NCBI RefSeq assembly: GCF_907164905.1 | Contig: NZ_CAJRAF010000002.1 | Span: forward strand, 3,547,501 to 3,611,500 | Length of the DNA: 64,000 bases | Source: Dyadobacter sp. CECT 9275 | Lineage (GTDB): Bacteria; Bacteroidota; Bacteroidia; Cytophagales; Spirosomataceae | Direction: 5' to 3' | Part shown: positions 36,932-46,545 of the stretch, piece after piece | Position numbering within the stretch: position 1 is the first letter of the stretch | Layout: every line of letters starts with the position of its first letter | Notes under the pieces: generated by a model | Told to the model about the DNA's origin: nothing | Database searches by the model: none | The model's input: only the letters and a program-made list of their open reading frames with translations | Made by a program: the position numbers and the translations under genes

Positions 36932-37642
36932 ATGAAGATTATTGAAACAACCGATATATCCAAGCGTTATGTAATGGGTTCCGAAGTGATTCAGGCACTC
37001 AAGTCGGTGACGATATCCGTCAATAAAGGAGAATACGTTGCCTTTATGGGGCCGTCCGGTTCGGGAAAATCCACACTGATGAACATTATCGGATGTCTGG
37101 ATACACCCACCAACGGCCGGTATATCCTTAATAATAAAGATGTAAGCGACATGACAGAAAGCGAACTGGCCGAGATCCGGAACAAGGAAATCGGTTTTGT
37201 TTTTCAGACCTTCAACTTACTTCCCCGCATGTCTTCCCTGGATAATGTAGCGCTACCCCTGATATACGCAGGGCTCAATAAAGCCGACAGGACCGAAAAA
37301 GCAATGCTTTCGCTAAAAAATGTGGGTCTTGAAAACCGTGCCGGACATAAGCCCAACGAACTTTCGGGCGGTCAGCGGCAGCGTGTTGCCATTGCCCGGG
37401 CACTGGTAAACGATCCGAGCATACTCCTTGCGGATGAGCCCACCGGTAATCTTGACAGCAAAACATCCTACGAAATCATGGACCTCTTTGACCAGCTTTA
37501 CAGCAAGGGAAATACCATTGTGATGGTTACGCACGAAGAGGACATTGCACATTATGCCCACCGCATTGTTCGGCTAAGGGACGGGCTGGTTGAATCGGAC
37601 ACGATTAACCCTAACCCTACCAAGGTCACCGCGATGGTGTAG
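36932..37642 (+). CDS. ABC transporter ATPase, LolD/MacB type
   Basis: A 236-residue ATP-binding subunit. Walker A is GPSGSGKST (residues 40-48), the signature [15 protein letters not shown] near 144, Walker [13 protein letters not shown] near 163-174 and the switch His in VTHEE near 200. The [16 protein letters not shown] segment is typical of the MacB/LolD/FtsE subfamily, which works by mechanotransmission on lipoproteins, antibiotics or division proteins rather than transport through the membrane. No permease gene is adjacent, so its partner is coded elsewhere. The subfamily is sure; the substrate is not. Confidence 0.93.
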   Translation: MKIIETTDISKRYVMGSEVIQALKSVTISVNKGEYVAFMGPSGSGKSTLMNIIGCLDTPTNGRYILNNKDVSDMTESELAEIRNKEIGFVFQTFNLLPRMSSLDNVALPLIYAGLNKADRTEKAMLSLKNVGLENRAGHKPNELSGGQRQRVAIARALVNDPSILLADEPTGNLDSKTSYEIMDLFDQLYSKGNTIVMVTHEEDIAHYAHRIVRLRDGLVESDTINPNPTKVTAMV

Positions 37643-37688
37643 TACAACATCCTTTTTTTAAATTTATTAACCAAAACAAATAACCTTC

Positions 37689-37696
37689 TACCTTTG
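37689..37696 (+). promoter_or_regulatory. Candidate -7 element before the RluA-type gene
   Basis: TACCTTTG matches TAnnTTTG exactly and would give a leader of about 98 bases before the ATG at 37801. No clear -33 TTG. Confidence 0.37.
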
Positions 37697-37741
37697 TTAT
37701 GACAAACTAATCAGGCACCAAAATATTCATGATAGATTAGG

Positions 37742-37788
37742 ATCCGGATGAATTAGCTGATAAACAGTAATTTATTCGGATTATTTTT
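37742..37788 (+). other. Hairpin followed by T-rich tract
   Basis: Arms 37742-37755 and 37768-37781 pair over 14 bp with two G-T pairs. CTG/CAG (37757-37759 with 37765-37767) extends the stem across a bulged G to a 5-base loop. TTATTTTTAG follows. It could end the ABC gene transcript or act as a leader hairpin 13 bases before the pseudouridine synthase start. Confidence 0.45.
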
Positions 37789-37800
37789 AGTTAATACCTT

Positions 37801-38523
37801 ATGAAAATCGATTTTAAAGACATCATATTATTCGAAAACGAGGACTTTCTACTCGTTAACAAACCGCCGCACCTCGCCACGCTTGACGAACGTACCGCCG
37901 ACCGCGGAGGAAGCTTACTGCGCCTTGCAAAAGAATTCAACCCCGAACTGCAAGCCGCACACCGGCTCGACAAAGAGACTTCCGGTGTACTGGCATTTGC
38001 CAAAAATCCGGCCGCATACCGGCATCTGGCCATGCAGTTTGAGCATAGGGAGGTAACCAAGCGTTACCATGCCGTTGCCACGGGTATACATGATCTGGAT
38101 GGTATTTCAGTGTATCTGCCCATACTTCCCCTCAAAAACGGAACAGCTGTGAAGATAGACCGGGCCGAAGGAAAGGTCGCAGAAACGATTTTTAATACGA
38201 TAAAAGTTTATCGGGGCTACACCTTGGTGGAATGCATCCCGGTAACAGGCAGAATGCACCAGATCAGAATACACTTGTCGTGCCTGAAAGCACCCATTGT
38301 TTGTGATCCCCAGTATGGCGGCGAACCGATTTATTTATCCAGCCTGAAAAAGAAATTCAATCTTAAAAAAGATACCGAGGAGCAGCCGTTGATACAGCGT
38401 GTTGCACTTCATGCACATTCGCTTTCGTTTTCGCTCATGGATGAGGAAAAAGTACGCATTGTTGCGCCTTACCCTAAAGATTTTGAGGTTTTGGTTAAAC
38501 AGCTTGATAAATTTGGTGTATAA
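37801..38523 (+). CDS. RluA-family RNA pseudouridine synthase
   Basis: A 240-residue enzyme modifying uridines in RNA. The catalytic motif AHRLDKETSG (Asp in RLD) is near residue 60 and VTGRMHQIRIHLSCL near 150. The N-terminus FENEDFLLVNKPPHLATL fits the RluA/RluC/RluD core without an S4 domain. It is distinct from the gene at 14491, so the window has two paralogues; the rRNA position each modifies cannot be told. A hairpin with a T-rich tail lies in the upstream gap. The next gene begins 29 bases after its stop. Confidence 0.92.
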   Translation: MKIDFKDIILFENEDFLLVNKPPHLATLDERTADRGGSLLRLAKEFNPELQAAHRLDKETSGVLAFAKNPAAYRHLAMQFEHREVTKRYHAVATGIHDLDGISVYLPILPLKNGTAVKIDRAEGKVAETIFNTIKVYRGYTLVECIPVTGRMHQIRIHLSCLKAPIVCDPQYGGEPIYLSSLKKKFNLKKDTEEQPLIQRVALHAHSLSFSLMDEEKVRIVAPYPKDFEVLVKQLDKFGV

Positions 38524-38552
38524 ACACAAAAAACATAATCATTAGCCTTACC

Positions 38553-39305
38553 ATGAAAACAGTATTATCCTCCCTGCTTTTGCTGATCCTCTGTTCACAG
38601 CTGTTATTTGCGCAGGACGTCCGCAAGCCCGACGTCATTCTGCTGCGGGATAACACCAAACTTGAGGTAATCATCCAGGAAGTGGATGACCAGAAAATCA
38701 AGTATAAAAAACTGAGTAATCCCGACGGTCCCGTTTTCACGATAAAAAAATCGGATATCACGTCTATTATGTACAGCAACGGAGAAACCGAGATCATGGA
38801 GGCGACCATAGAAGTGCCCAATTATTATTCTCCATCGGCCCAAACCCCGCACAAGAACGAAAGATACGAGGCAAGAGCACCCAGGAACCAGTTTGAGCAG
38901 GAGATACAAACAGCTGATGCTGAAAGGCTTCGTATGATGTTTACACATTACAAGTCCAAGTCCAGGCAGGGGCTGACGTTAGCCATTGGCGGGATGTCTG
39001 CCGGGATCATTGCCATGGGAATAGGCGTCGGTATTATCGCAAATGCGGTTGATTCGCAGGGTTACTACAAGAGTCAACAGGACGAGCAAAGGGCAAAAAC
39101 AGGAGCTTATCTGGTACTTGGCGGGTTTGCCGGAGCTGCCACATTTGGCACCATTGGTTTTGTGCGGGCCGGGAAAAACAACTCAAAGGCTGGCAAGGCA
39201 AAACGGGAACTTACCCGAAGAAACGAGCCCCTCAAGGTGTCCTTTTCGCCTGGTTTCGACTTGCAGCATAAAGCCGGTTACATCGGGCTGAGCATGTCCT
39301 TTTAA
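38553..39305 (+). CDS. Exported protein with N-terminal beta domain and two hydrophobic helices
   Basis: A 250-residue protein with a signal peptide (LSSLLLLILCSQLLFAQ). Residues 25-80 (VILLRDNTKLEVIIQEV, KIKYKKLSNPDGPVFTI, SDITSIMYSNGE) form a small beta domain seen in many Bacteroidota exported proteins of unknown role. Two glycine-rich hydrophobic helices follow (about 135-160 and 178-198), so the mature protein is probably membrane associated. The C-terminus is basic and then beta-like. No enzyme motif is seen. It ends before a strong two-way terminator. Confidence 0.7.
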   Translation: MKTVLSSLLLLILCSQLLFAQDVRKPDVILLRDNTKLEVIIQEVDDQKIKYKKLSNPDGPVFTIKKSDITSIMYSNGETEIMEATIEVPNYYSPSAQTPHKNERYEARAPRNQFEQEIQTADAERLRMMFTHYKSKSRQGLTLAIGGMSAGIIAMGIGVGIIANAVDSQGYYKSQQDEQRAKTGAYLVLGGFAGAATFGTIGFVRAGKNNSKAGKAKRELTRRNEPLKVSFSPGFDLQHKAGYIGLSMSF

Positions 39306-39330
39306 AATGTTGTCTGGTAAAAAGGCATAT

Positions 39331-39367
39331 AAAAAACCCCGCCGAGTGTGCCTCAGCGGGGTTTTTT
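39331..39367. terminator. Bidirectional intrinsic terminator
   Basis: AAAAAACCCCGC (39331-39342) and GCGGGGTTTTTT (39356-39367) are perfect inverted repeats of 12 bp with a 13-base loop and T runs on both strands. It serves the convergent genes on either side. Confidence 0.92.
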
Positions 39368-39387
39368 ACTTTGTTCCAAACTATTTT

Positions 39388-39930
39388 TTAGAACTTGAAG
39401 GTTATACCCACTTTAAGTGGTACAAATGATCTGTTTCCTCCACCAAGTTCAGCAAATACGGCTGTGGTTGGTTTGAAATAATAACGGGCACCTGCAAAAA
39501 CCCCTACTGTAACACCGCTACCGTAATTGTTTTCGTAGATACCGCTGTAACCACCGGGAGCACTGTAGTTGGCAATGGTATATCCCAATACCGGGCCAGC
39601 ATAAAGATCCAGCTTGTCCATTGTCAAAAAATGTTTCCCAAAATGATATGATCCACGGGCAGCAACTGTGAAGAAATTATATCTCCAATTGTACCCAAAA
39701 TATCCGTATTTCCAAGTCACGAAATCCGCCTGGGCACCCACGCTGATAAAATCGTGAATTCCTTGTTCATATGACGCTCCTAGACCAATACCTCCACCGA
39801 AACCATCGCCACCGCCGAGGTTAAGGCCAACATTTACCAATTTGTCTCCTTTTTCAAACTGAGCAAAAGCTTTTCCGGAAGTAAACCCAAGAATAGCAGC
39901 TACAAAAAGCATTAAGAAAATCTTTTTCAT
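39388..39930 (-). CDS. Small outer-membrane beta-barrel protein
   Basis: A 180-residue exported protein: signal peptide (KKIFLMLFVAAILGFTSG, cleavage near AFAQ), a glycine-rich stretch (LNLGGGDGFGGGIGLG) and alternating hydrophobic strands ending in a terminal aromatic residue (GITFKF), the usual BAM recognition signal of outer-membrane barrels. About eight strands are likely, as in OmpW/OmpX-like porin families. I chose the ATG at 39930 that starts the signal peptide; an ATG 11 codons earlier is less likely. Function unknown. Confidence 0.85.
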   Translation of the reverse strand: MKKIFLMLFVAAILGFTSGKAFAQFEKGDKLVNVGLNLGGGDGFGGGIGLGASYEQGIHDFISVGAQADFVTWKYGYFGYNWRYNFFTVAARGSYHFGKHFLTMDKLDLYAGPVLGYTIANYSAPGGYSGIYENNYGSGVTVGVFAGARYYFKPTTAVFAELGGGNRSFVPLKVGITFKF

Positions 39931-40071
39931 CGTAATAGACTGTTTATTGTTTAGATATGGCACAAAATAAGTGTTTTATTCAATTGCTTCAAAACCCTTG
40001 CCAGCAGAACTTATCCAATGGAAAAAAAAGCCGGACGATTTGCCTTTCCTATCTATCATCCGCCTTTTTTC

Positions 40072-40755
40072 CTAGATACCTGCCTTAAGTTTGTCCTTAA
40101 AAACTTTCTTAAATTTATCCAGTTTGGGGGCTATCACAAACGCACAATACCCCTGGTCAGGATTCTTGGCGAAATAATTCTGGTGATAGTCTTCCGCTGG
40201 GTAAAACGTAGGAGCCTTGGTAATTTCTGTAACAATAGGTTTTGCATAGGCCCCGGATTTATCCAGTTCGGCCTTCGCAGTTTCGGCGAAATTCTTCTGC
40301 TCATCATTGTAGTAATAAATTACAGAGCGGTACTGCGTCCCTACATCGTTACCCTGGCGGTTCAGGGAGGTGGGGTCGTGGCTGCGGAAAAATGCTTCCA
40401 GTAGATCGGCATAACTGATTACTTTGGGGTCGTAGGTGATCTGCGCACATTCTGCATGCCCGGTATTTCCGGTACATACTTCTTTATACGTAGGATTTGG
40501 ATTCTGCCCTCCGGCATACCCGGAAACCACTTTTTTCACCCCGTTGAGGGATTCAAAAACGGCTTCAGTGCACCAGAAACACCCCGTCCCGAAGGTAGCC
40601 ACCTCGGTATTGGCCGTGTCAACATTGGTTTCGTCCATCACAGCGGTTTCTTTGTTCATCTTTTTTGTCCTTTTTTTATCAGATTGAGCACAGGATATGG
40701 CAACGATACCGCACAATAAAATGAATGTGAAGAATGGAATGGTTGTTCTCAGCAT
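40072..40755 (-). CDS. msrA: Peptide methionine (S)-S-oxide reductase, lipoprotein form
   Basis: Repairs oxidised methionine in proteins. The catalytic segment is GTGCFWCTEAVFESLNGV (nucleophilic Cys in GCFW), followed by GYAGGQNPNPTYKEVCTGNTGHAE and the substrate-binding FWRSHDP-type motif, here FFRSHDPTSLNRQGNDVGTQYRS (read in parts). The 227-residue protein begins with a lipoprotein signal (IVAISC), so it works outside the cytoplasm, probably on exported or outer-membrane proteins exposed to oxidants. A Thr-rich linker joins anchor and enzyme. No msrB is adjacent. Confidence 0.95.
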   Translation of the reverse strand: MLRTTIPFFTFILLCGIVAISCAQSDKKRTKKMNKETAVMDETNVDTANTEVATFGTGCFWCTEAVFESLNGVKKVVSGYAGGQNPNPTYKEVCTGNTGHAECAQITYDPKVISYADLLEAFFRSHDPTSLNRQGNDVGTQYRSVIYYYNDEQKNFAETAKAELDKSGAYAKPIVTEITKAPTFYPAEDYHQNYFAKNPDQGYCAFVIAPKLDKFKKVFKDKLKAGI

Positions 40756-40782
40756 AATGACAGGATTACGGTACTAGCTTTT

Positions 40783-40790
40783 CAAACATA
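40783..40790 (-). promoter_or_regulatory. Candidate -7 element of msrA
   Basis: Minus-strand TATGTTTG matches TAnnTTTG, 28 bases before the ATG. The -33 element is not evident. Confidence 0.33.
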
Positions 40791-40902
40791 CGAATCAGAA
40801 AGAAAGTTTATTCTCTAATATCATTGAATATTTACGAAATTTGACCTTGAAAAGATTTAAAATCCATTGAGAAAATCTCTGAAAGGCAGATAACGGCTCC
40901 AC

Positions 40903-41454
40903 ATGACATACCTTCATTTCAAAGCACTTCATATCATTTTTGTAGTAAGCTGGTTTGCAGGGCTTTTCTACATGCCCAGGTTATTTGTGTATCATACCGA
41001 AGCGCGGGAAAAACCTTCGCCCGAGAAAGAGATACTTTTTGCCCAGTTTATCAAAATGGAGAAGTTGCTCTGGAATGCCATCATGACCCCCGCCTGCTGG
41101 CTTGCGCTGATCTTTGGCTCAGTGATGTTATACCTTTCTCCCGCCTGGCTTGAGCAGGATTGGATGCGCCTGAAATTACTTTTCGTATTGGGCTTGCTGG
41201 CTTATCATTCTTATACCCGGAAAATACTGCTGGAAATAAGGCAGGAAAAATTCAGGTATACCTCGGCTCAGCTAAGGCTCTACAACGAAATTGCTACCAT
41301 TTTTTTGTTCTCGATCGTATTTCTGGTTGTACTCAAAAACACGGTTGATTGGTTATGGGGTGTTCTTGGACTGGTTATTTTTGCTATTGTCATCATGGCA
41401 GCGGTACGGGTTGTGAAAGGTTTGAGAGAGAAAACAAAAGACAACAGCGTATAA
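40903..41454 (+). CDS. hemJ: HemJ-type protoporphyrinogen oxidase
   Basis: A 183-residue membrane protein of the HemJ (UPF0093) family, which oxidises protoporphyrinogen IX to protoporphyrin IX in haem synthesis in bacteria lacking HemG and HemY. The N-terminal signature YLHFKALHIIFVVSWFAGLFYMPRLFVYH (read in parts) holds the conserved His and the LFYMPRL motif. The lone Lys/Arg-rich loop and three further helices fit the family. Here the fifth helix (LGLVIFAIVIMAAV) lies at the C-terminus. The length is normal, and the gene stands alone. Confidence 0.92.
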   Translation: MTYLHFKALHIIFVVSWFAGLFYMPRLFVYHTEAREKPSPEKEILFAQFIKMEKLLWNAIMTPACWLALIFGSVMLYLSPAWLEQDWMRLKLLFVLGLLAYHSYTRKILLEIRQEKFRYTSAQLRLYNEIATIFLFSIVFLVVLKNTVDWLWGVLGLVIFAIVIMAAVRVVKGLREKTKDNSV

Positions 41455-41873
41455 CTTTCTGATTGTAAACCGTGTCTGTAAATTAAATTTCAAAAAAAAG
41501 CTATAAAGATAATTCTATTACGTCCTCCTGGCTGGTGGCTGCTGGTTGAGTACTACCGTGAAGCGATTGGATTGTTCATACCCCCATTTTTCCCTTTCAA
41601 GGTATTTGTCCATTAACCAGCAAATACTTCTAGTTACTGAAAATCAACGAATTAAACAACATAATACCATATTAACCGGTACCCTGGTATTTATACAGCT
41701 CCAGGCACGTTTATTTTCCATCTGTTTCAGTACTGAAAAACCCTGATAACCCACCCCCGGTAAAGTATAAAAATAACGCCCCAAAATGATATGTGTGGGC
41801 GCTGATGGTATTTACATATTCCAAAAAAATAGTGAGATTAGGGTAATCATATAAAATTTATTCGTAGCGAGAA
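41455..41873. other. Intergenic region with degenerate heptamers
   Basis: About 420 bases with no credible gene. Near 41530-41550 the 7-base units GGCTGGT, GGCTGCT, GGTTGAG resemble the heptameric repeats found elsewhere in the window. The remainder is A+T-rich, and the promoter of the large sensor kinase is presumably in the last 100 bases. Confidence 0.5.
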
Positions 41874-44800
41874 ATGAGTTTTCTTCCTGTTCCAGACAAT
41901 GAAGCTGAAAGAATTAGAGCGCTGAGGAGTTATCAGATACTTGATACCCAAAGCGAAGAGGAGTTTGACAGGCTCACGGAACTTGCATCTCTGATATGCG
42001 ACGTGCCCATCTCACTGGTCACTTTTATTGATAACGACCGGCAGTGGATCAAGTCCAGACGAGGCCTTGACATCTCGGAAACAACCCGGGAAGTCTCCTT
42101 TTGTCAGTATGCCATTATGGATAAAACCATTTTTGAAATACCGGACACTACCACGGATGAAAGATTCAAAGAAAATGTATTCGTAACCCAAAGTCCGTAC
42201 ATCCGATTTTACGCCGGTTTCCCGCTTATTGACCCCAACGGATACCCCCTGGGTACGCTTTGCGTGCTGGATAATCATGCAAAAAAGCTGAATGAAAGCC
42301 AGAAAAAGGCGTTGACATTACTGGCAGATCAGGTAACAAAGCTCATAGTCGATCAAAGAAAAAGGCAGGAACTCCGAAATTTTGACAAACTCTTTCAATT
42401 ATCAGGCGACCTCATCTGCATTGCGGGAACAAATGGTTATTTCCAGGAGATAAATCCGGCCTTCGGCCAGTTGCTGGGATGGGATGAATCCTTTCTTCTG
42501 GAAACATCTTTTTTTGATCTGACTCACCCAGACGATCTTGCAAAAACACGTGCTGAAATAGCCAAACTTACTTCTGGAGAAGCTACCGCCAGCTTTGTGC
42601 ACCGGTTCAGGAAAAAAGACGGAGGCTATCTGTTTTTGCAATGGACGGCTACCCCGGAATCTGTGACGGGGAATATATTTGCCGTTGCGCGGGATATTAC
42701 GGCAGAGAAAGAAAAAGAAGAAAAGATAAGGGCCAGTGAGGATAATTTCAGATCGTTTTTCGAGAACTCCCAGGGTCTGATGTGTACCCACGACCTTGAG
42801 GGGAAATTCCTGACAGTGAATGCTGCCGGCGCCGAACTGCTGGGTTATTCTGTCCCGGAGGTTTTGCAACTAAGTTTGTACGATCTCATTCCTGTAAAGC
42901 ACCACCCGATGCTGAAACGCTATCTCGAGGAAATAAAGAAAACTGGCAGATCCAACGGATTGATGACAACACGGCATAAACAGGGGGGGTACCTGATCTG
43001 GAGCTATCACAATATTCTTGTGAAGAATCAGGATGGGGTAGATTATGTTGTCGGCAATTCCATTGATGTGACAGAAAGCCATCAGATGGCTAAAAATCTG
43101 CAACGGATACAGGAAATGCTGCTGCAGACCAATCGCATGGCGCGTGTGGGCGGCTGGGAATATGATCTGACCAAGGACAAGGTATACTGGTCGGAAGTGA
43201 CGCGGGAGATCCATCAGGTGAGCCCCGATTATGAGCCCGGTGTTGCAGATAGTTTCAGCTTTTATAAAGAAGGTGAAAGCCAGAATAAACTGGCCAAGGC
43301 CTCTCAAAAAGCCATGACTGATGGCACAAGTTATGACCTCGAACTGGAACTCACCACCGCACAAGGAAATGAACTGTGGGTACGTGCAATAGGCTATGCT
43401 GAATTTGAAAATGGAAGTTGTAAAAGGTTATACGGTGCCATTCAGGATATTGATGAAAAGAAAAGGGCGGAACTTGAAATTGTCAATTCCAGAAAACTGC
43501 TCGATGATGTACTGAATGCTGCATATGAAGTAAGTATCATTGCAACGGATGTGAATGGAATAATTACCGTTTTTAATAAAGGTGCCGAAAAATTACTGGG
43601 GTACTCGGGCAAAGAACTGATAGGAAAATATACTCCCATTATTATCCATCTGGAACAAGAGTTGCTGGCCGTAGAAAATGAATTAACGAAGGAATACGGC
43701 GTCCCGATCCGCGGCTTCCAGACTTTTGTATATAGGGCAGAGCTGGAAGGTTCTGATGTACGGGAATGGACGTATAAAACAAAAGCAGGATCATTTATCC
43801 CTGTTTCCCTCCTAGTTACTACCATCCGAGACTATCAGAATCAAATCATAGGGTACCTGGGCGTAGCAACAGATTTGTCGGCCAGAAAAAAAGCGGAGCG
43901 CGAATTATTCATGGAGAGAGCCCGGCTGCTGGCATTTGTGGAACATGCCCCGGCCGCGGTTGCCATGTTCGACAGAGATATCAGATACCTTGCCGTGAGC
44001 CATAAATGGCTGGAAGAGTACCGGCTAACTGACAGAAATATCATTGGAATGACCCATTACGAAGTATTCCCCAACATAGGTCAGGAGTGGAAAGATATCC
44101 ACCAGCAATGCCTGCAAGGGGCCATCCTGATGCGGGAAGAGGAGCGCTGGCGTCCTCCAGGATGGAACCACGACCAGTTTCTGAAATGGGAGGTAAGGCC
44201 GTGGTATCAGTTTGATGGTACCGTAGGAGGAATCATGATGTTTACGCAGGATGTTACCGAAATCGTCGTCAGCCGCGAAGAGTTAAAACAAGCCAAAATC
44301 CTGTCGGAACAAGCCAGTATGGCAAAGTCTGAGTTTCTGGCAAATATGAGCCACGAAATAAGAACGCCACTGAACGGGATAATAGGATTCACAGACCTTG
44401 TTCTGAAGACAAAAATGACCGATACCCAGAAGCAGTATCTGGGCATTGTGAACCAGTCTGCCAATGCACTGCTGAGTATTATTAACGATATCCTTGACTT
44501 TTCCAAAATTGAGGCGGGTAAACTGGAACTGGAAATAGATAAAAGCGACATCTACGAGATCGCATCTCAGTCGTCGGATATCATTTCATTCCCTATACAG
44601 AGCAAAGGTTTAGAAATGCTTTTGAATATCCCGGTAGACCTGCCCCGCTTTGTGTGGGTAGATGAAATCCGGCTCAAACAGGTATTGATCAATTTGCTCA
44701 GCAATGCCTCCAAGTTTACCGAAACGGGTGAAATTGAGCTGAAAATAGAAGTACTTAAATACGATCCATCAGCAAGTGATGACATTACCTGCCGCTTCGA

Positions 44801-46250
44801 GGTCCGGGATACGGGCATTGGTATAAGAGAAGAAAAACAGGCCAAGATTTTCGAAGCATTTTTGCAGGAGGATAGCTCCACAACCAAAAAATACGGAGGA
44901 ACAGGATTGGGACTTACAATCTCTAATAAGCTGTTAGGAATGATGGGGAGCCACCTGCAGCTGATCAGCACGCAGGGAGTAGGCAGTACTTTCTTTTTTG
45001 ATCTTACGATGCGATCGGAGCCCGGAGAACCGATTGTCTGGGAAAATGCGGAGGCCGTTAAGAAGGTGCTTATTGTTGACGACAACGATAACAACAGGAT
45101 GATTCTTGAAAAGATGCTTCAGCTATTGAAAATAGAATCCGATCAATCCAAAAATGGTTTTGAAGCCCTCAATGCCCTGGTTTCGGGTGCAAAATATGAC
45201 GCCATCCTGATTGATTATCACATGCCGTTTATGGATGGCCTGGAGACCATCCGGCAAATACGAGAGAGTTTTACATTAGGGCCGGAGCAACTTCCTATCG
45301 TACTACTGAATAGTTCGGCAGACGATTCGCGGGTTTTGAAAGCTTGTGAAGAATTTAAGGTGAATTACAGGCTTATGAAGCCTGTAAAACTTACTGATAT
45401 TTCTTTGTGTCTTACCAGGCTTGCCCAGAAAGAAAAGGAAGAAGGAGACAACGAAACACTCCTGGCACTTGATAACCACGGAGTAAATGCGGAAAGGATT
45501 ACTGTGCTCATTGCAGAGGACAACCCGGTCAATATGTTTCTTGCCAAAACCATTATCGGAAAAATTGCGCCTAATGCTGTCATATTGGAAGCAGAAAATG
45601 GGGTGGAAGCTGCTGAGTTTTGCAGGAAACAATTACCCGATATCATTTTTATGGACGTGCAAATGCCAGAAATGAATGGTTATGAGGCAACCGCTGCCAT
45701 CAGAAATCTGGCGGGAGCGGAACAGATTCCGGTGATTGCGCTGACCGCCGGAAATGTAAAAGGAGAAAGGGACAAGTGCCTGGAGGCTGGTATGAATGAT
45801 TTCATTTCCAAGCCTTTTGTTGAGGAGGCCATTTGGCAGGTTTTCAATAAATTTCCTGGCCTGCTGAAAACAACCTCACCGCAGGATAAAACTTTCACCC
45901 AAAGTCCGTTGACCGATATGCACATAGACGTGGACAGGCTGAAAGATACCTACATGAACGACGAAGAATTTATTACCGAATTTCTGGCTCTGACCAGAGA
46001 AACGCTTTACAAGAGTATGTCGGAATTGAAAGCGTATCATCAACAGAAAGACCTTAAAAATATCAAAGCAACAGGGCACAAACTGAAAGGCGCTGCATCT
46101 GCAGCCTTCTTGTCGGAGGTAACACGTATTGCAGACAAGCTGGAACATCTGGATTTTTTAGATCAGCCATATATTACCTTGCTGCTCAGTGACCTGGAAA
46201 ATGAAATAACTTATCTGCTTCCGGCTCTCCATTCTCCCAGGTTGAAATAA
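41874..46250 (+). CDS. Hybrid sensor histidine kinase: GAF, five PAS, HisKA, HATPase, two receivers, Hpt
   Basis: A 1458-residue soluble multi-sensor phosphorelay protein. Order by residue: GAF (about 5-160), five PAS/PAC units (about 165-280, 287-405, 415-530, 540-680, 690-810), HisKA with ANMSHEIRTPLNG (phospho-His near 827), HATPase (about 935-1050, with DTGIGI and GGTGLGL), receiver 1 (from 1065, LIVDDNDNNR; Asp in LIDYHMP), receiver 2 (from 1210, LIAEDNPVN; Asp in FMDVQMPEMNG) and Hpt (His near 1402 in GHKLKGAA). All phosphotransfer residues appear present. No membrane segment is seen, so signals are cytoplasmic (small ligand, redox or light). No output regulator is adjacent. Confidence 0.95.
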   Translation: MSFLPVPDNEAERIRALRSYQILDTQSEEEFDRLTELASLICDVPISLVTFIDNDRQWIKSRRGLDISETTREVSFCQYAIMDKTIFEIPDTTTDERFKENVFVTQSPYIRFYAGFPLIDPNGYPLGTLCVLDNHAKKLNESQKKALTLLADQVTKLIVDQRKRQELRNFDKLFQLSGDLICIAGTNGYFQEINPAFGQLLGWDESFLLETSFFDLTHPDDLAKTRAEIAKLTSGEATASFVHRFRKKDGGYLFLQWTATPESVTGNIFAVARDITAEKEKEEKIRASEDNFRSFFENSQGLMCTHDLEGKFLTVNAAGAELLGYSVPEVLQLSLYDLIPVKHHPMLKRYLEEIKKTGRSNGLMTTRHKQGGYLIWSYHNILVKNQDGVDYVVGNSIDVTESHQMAKNLQRIQEMLLQTNRMARVGGWEYDLTKDKVYWSEVTREIHQVSPDYEPGVADSFSFYKEGESQNKLAKASQKAMTDGTSYDLELELTTAQGNELWVRAIGYAEFENGSCKRLYGAIQDIDEKKRAELEIVNSRKLLDDVLNAAYEVSIIATDVNGIITVFNKGAEKLLGYSGKELIGKYTPIIIHLEQELLAVENELTKEYGVPIRGFQTFVYRAELEGSDVREWTYKTKAGSFIPVSLLVTTIRDYQNQIIGYLGVATDLSARKKAERELFMERARLLAFVEHAPAAVAMFDRDIRYLAVSHKWLEEYRLTDRNIIGMTHYEVFPNIGQEWKDIHQQCLQGAILMREEERWRPPGWNHDQFLKWEVRPWYQFDGTVGGIMMFTQDVTEIVVSREELKQAKILSEQASMAKSEFLANMSHEIRTPLNGIIGFTDLVLKTKMTDTQKQYLGIVNQSANALLSIINDILDFSKIEAGKLELEIDKSDIYEIASQSSDIISFPIQSKGLEMLLNIPVDLPRFVWVDEIRLKQVLINLLSNASKFTETGEIELKIEVLKYDPSASDDITCRFEVRDTGIGIREEKQAKIFEAFLQEDSSTTKKYGGTGLGLTISNKLLGMMGSHLQLISTQGVGSTFFFDLTMRSEPGEPIVWENAEAVKKVLIVDDNDNNRMILEKMLQLLKIESDQSKNGFEALNALVSGAKYDAILIDYHMPFMDGLETIRQIRESFTLGPEQLPIVLLNSSADDSRVLKACEEFKVNYRLMKPVKLTDISLCLTRLAQKEKEEGDNETLLALDNHGVNAERITVLIAEDNPVNMFLAKTIIGKIAPNAVILEAENGVEAAEFCRKQLPDIIFMDVQMPEMNGYEATAAIRNLAGAEQIPVIALTAGNVKGERDKCLEAGMNDFISKPFVEEAIWQVFNKFPGLLKTTSPQDKTFTQSPLTDMHIDVDRLKDTYMNDEEFITEFLALTRETLYKSMSELKAYHQQKDLKNIKATGHKLKGAASAAFLSEVTRIADKLEHLDFLDQPYITLLLSDLENEITYLLPALHSPRLK

Positions 46251-46379
46251 CCCGGGACGCCCCCAGGACAATATTCCCGCTGGTGTTCCTTGTTGCCACA
46301 GATCCGTCTTCTTTTTTGCCAAACGGTTTTTGCTCTGGAGTATCCGCTGAAAATTCCGCTAAACTTAATTTACTTTTGA

Positions 46380-46412
46380 TTTGATTTTCTAAAATGCATT
46401 TTCCTATATTTG
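46380..46412 (+). promoter_or_regulatory. Promoter of the trp operon
   Basis: TTTG (46380-46383) and TATATTTG (46405-46412) fit the Bacteroidota -33 and -7 elements with a 21-base spacing. Transcription should begin near 46418, about 32 bases before the leader peptide ATG. Confidence 0.72.
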
Positions 46413-46449
46413 TAACATCGTACATCGGTTATTATTCTCCGAGCAAAAA

Positions 46450-46512
46450 ATGACTTATTCCTTAAATACTATATGGTGGTGGCGTGCACGTCTTAGCAAG
46501 ATGGACGAGTAA
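46450..46512 (+). CDS. trpL: trp leader peptide with three consecutive Trp codons
   Basis: A 20-codon open frame beginning ATG ACT TAT, with Trp codons 9-11 as TGG TGG TGG (46474-46482) and a TAA stop. It lies between a good promoter and an intrinsic terminator that stands in front of trpE. Three adjacent Trp codons in a 20-residue peptide are not expected by chance and are the hallmark of attenuation: ribosomes stalling there when charged tRNA-Trp is scarce would stop the terminator from forming. The A-rich sequence just before the ATG suits initiation in Bacteroidota. I could not find a strong antiterminator pairing by eye. Confidence 0.88.
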   Translation: MTYSLNTIWWWRARLSKMDE

Positions 46513-46545
46513 GCTATTGCATGGTATAAATAAAATATACTTTCC

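Noticed and set aside
41874..46250. A regulatory link between the large hybrid kinase and the trp operon
   Set aside because: The two are neighbours, but the trp operon has its own promoter and attenuator; nothing in the sequence ties the kinase to it.
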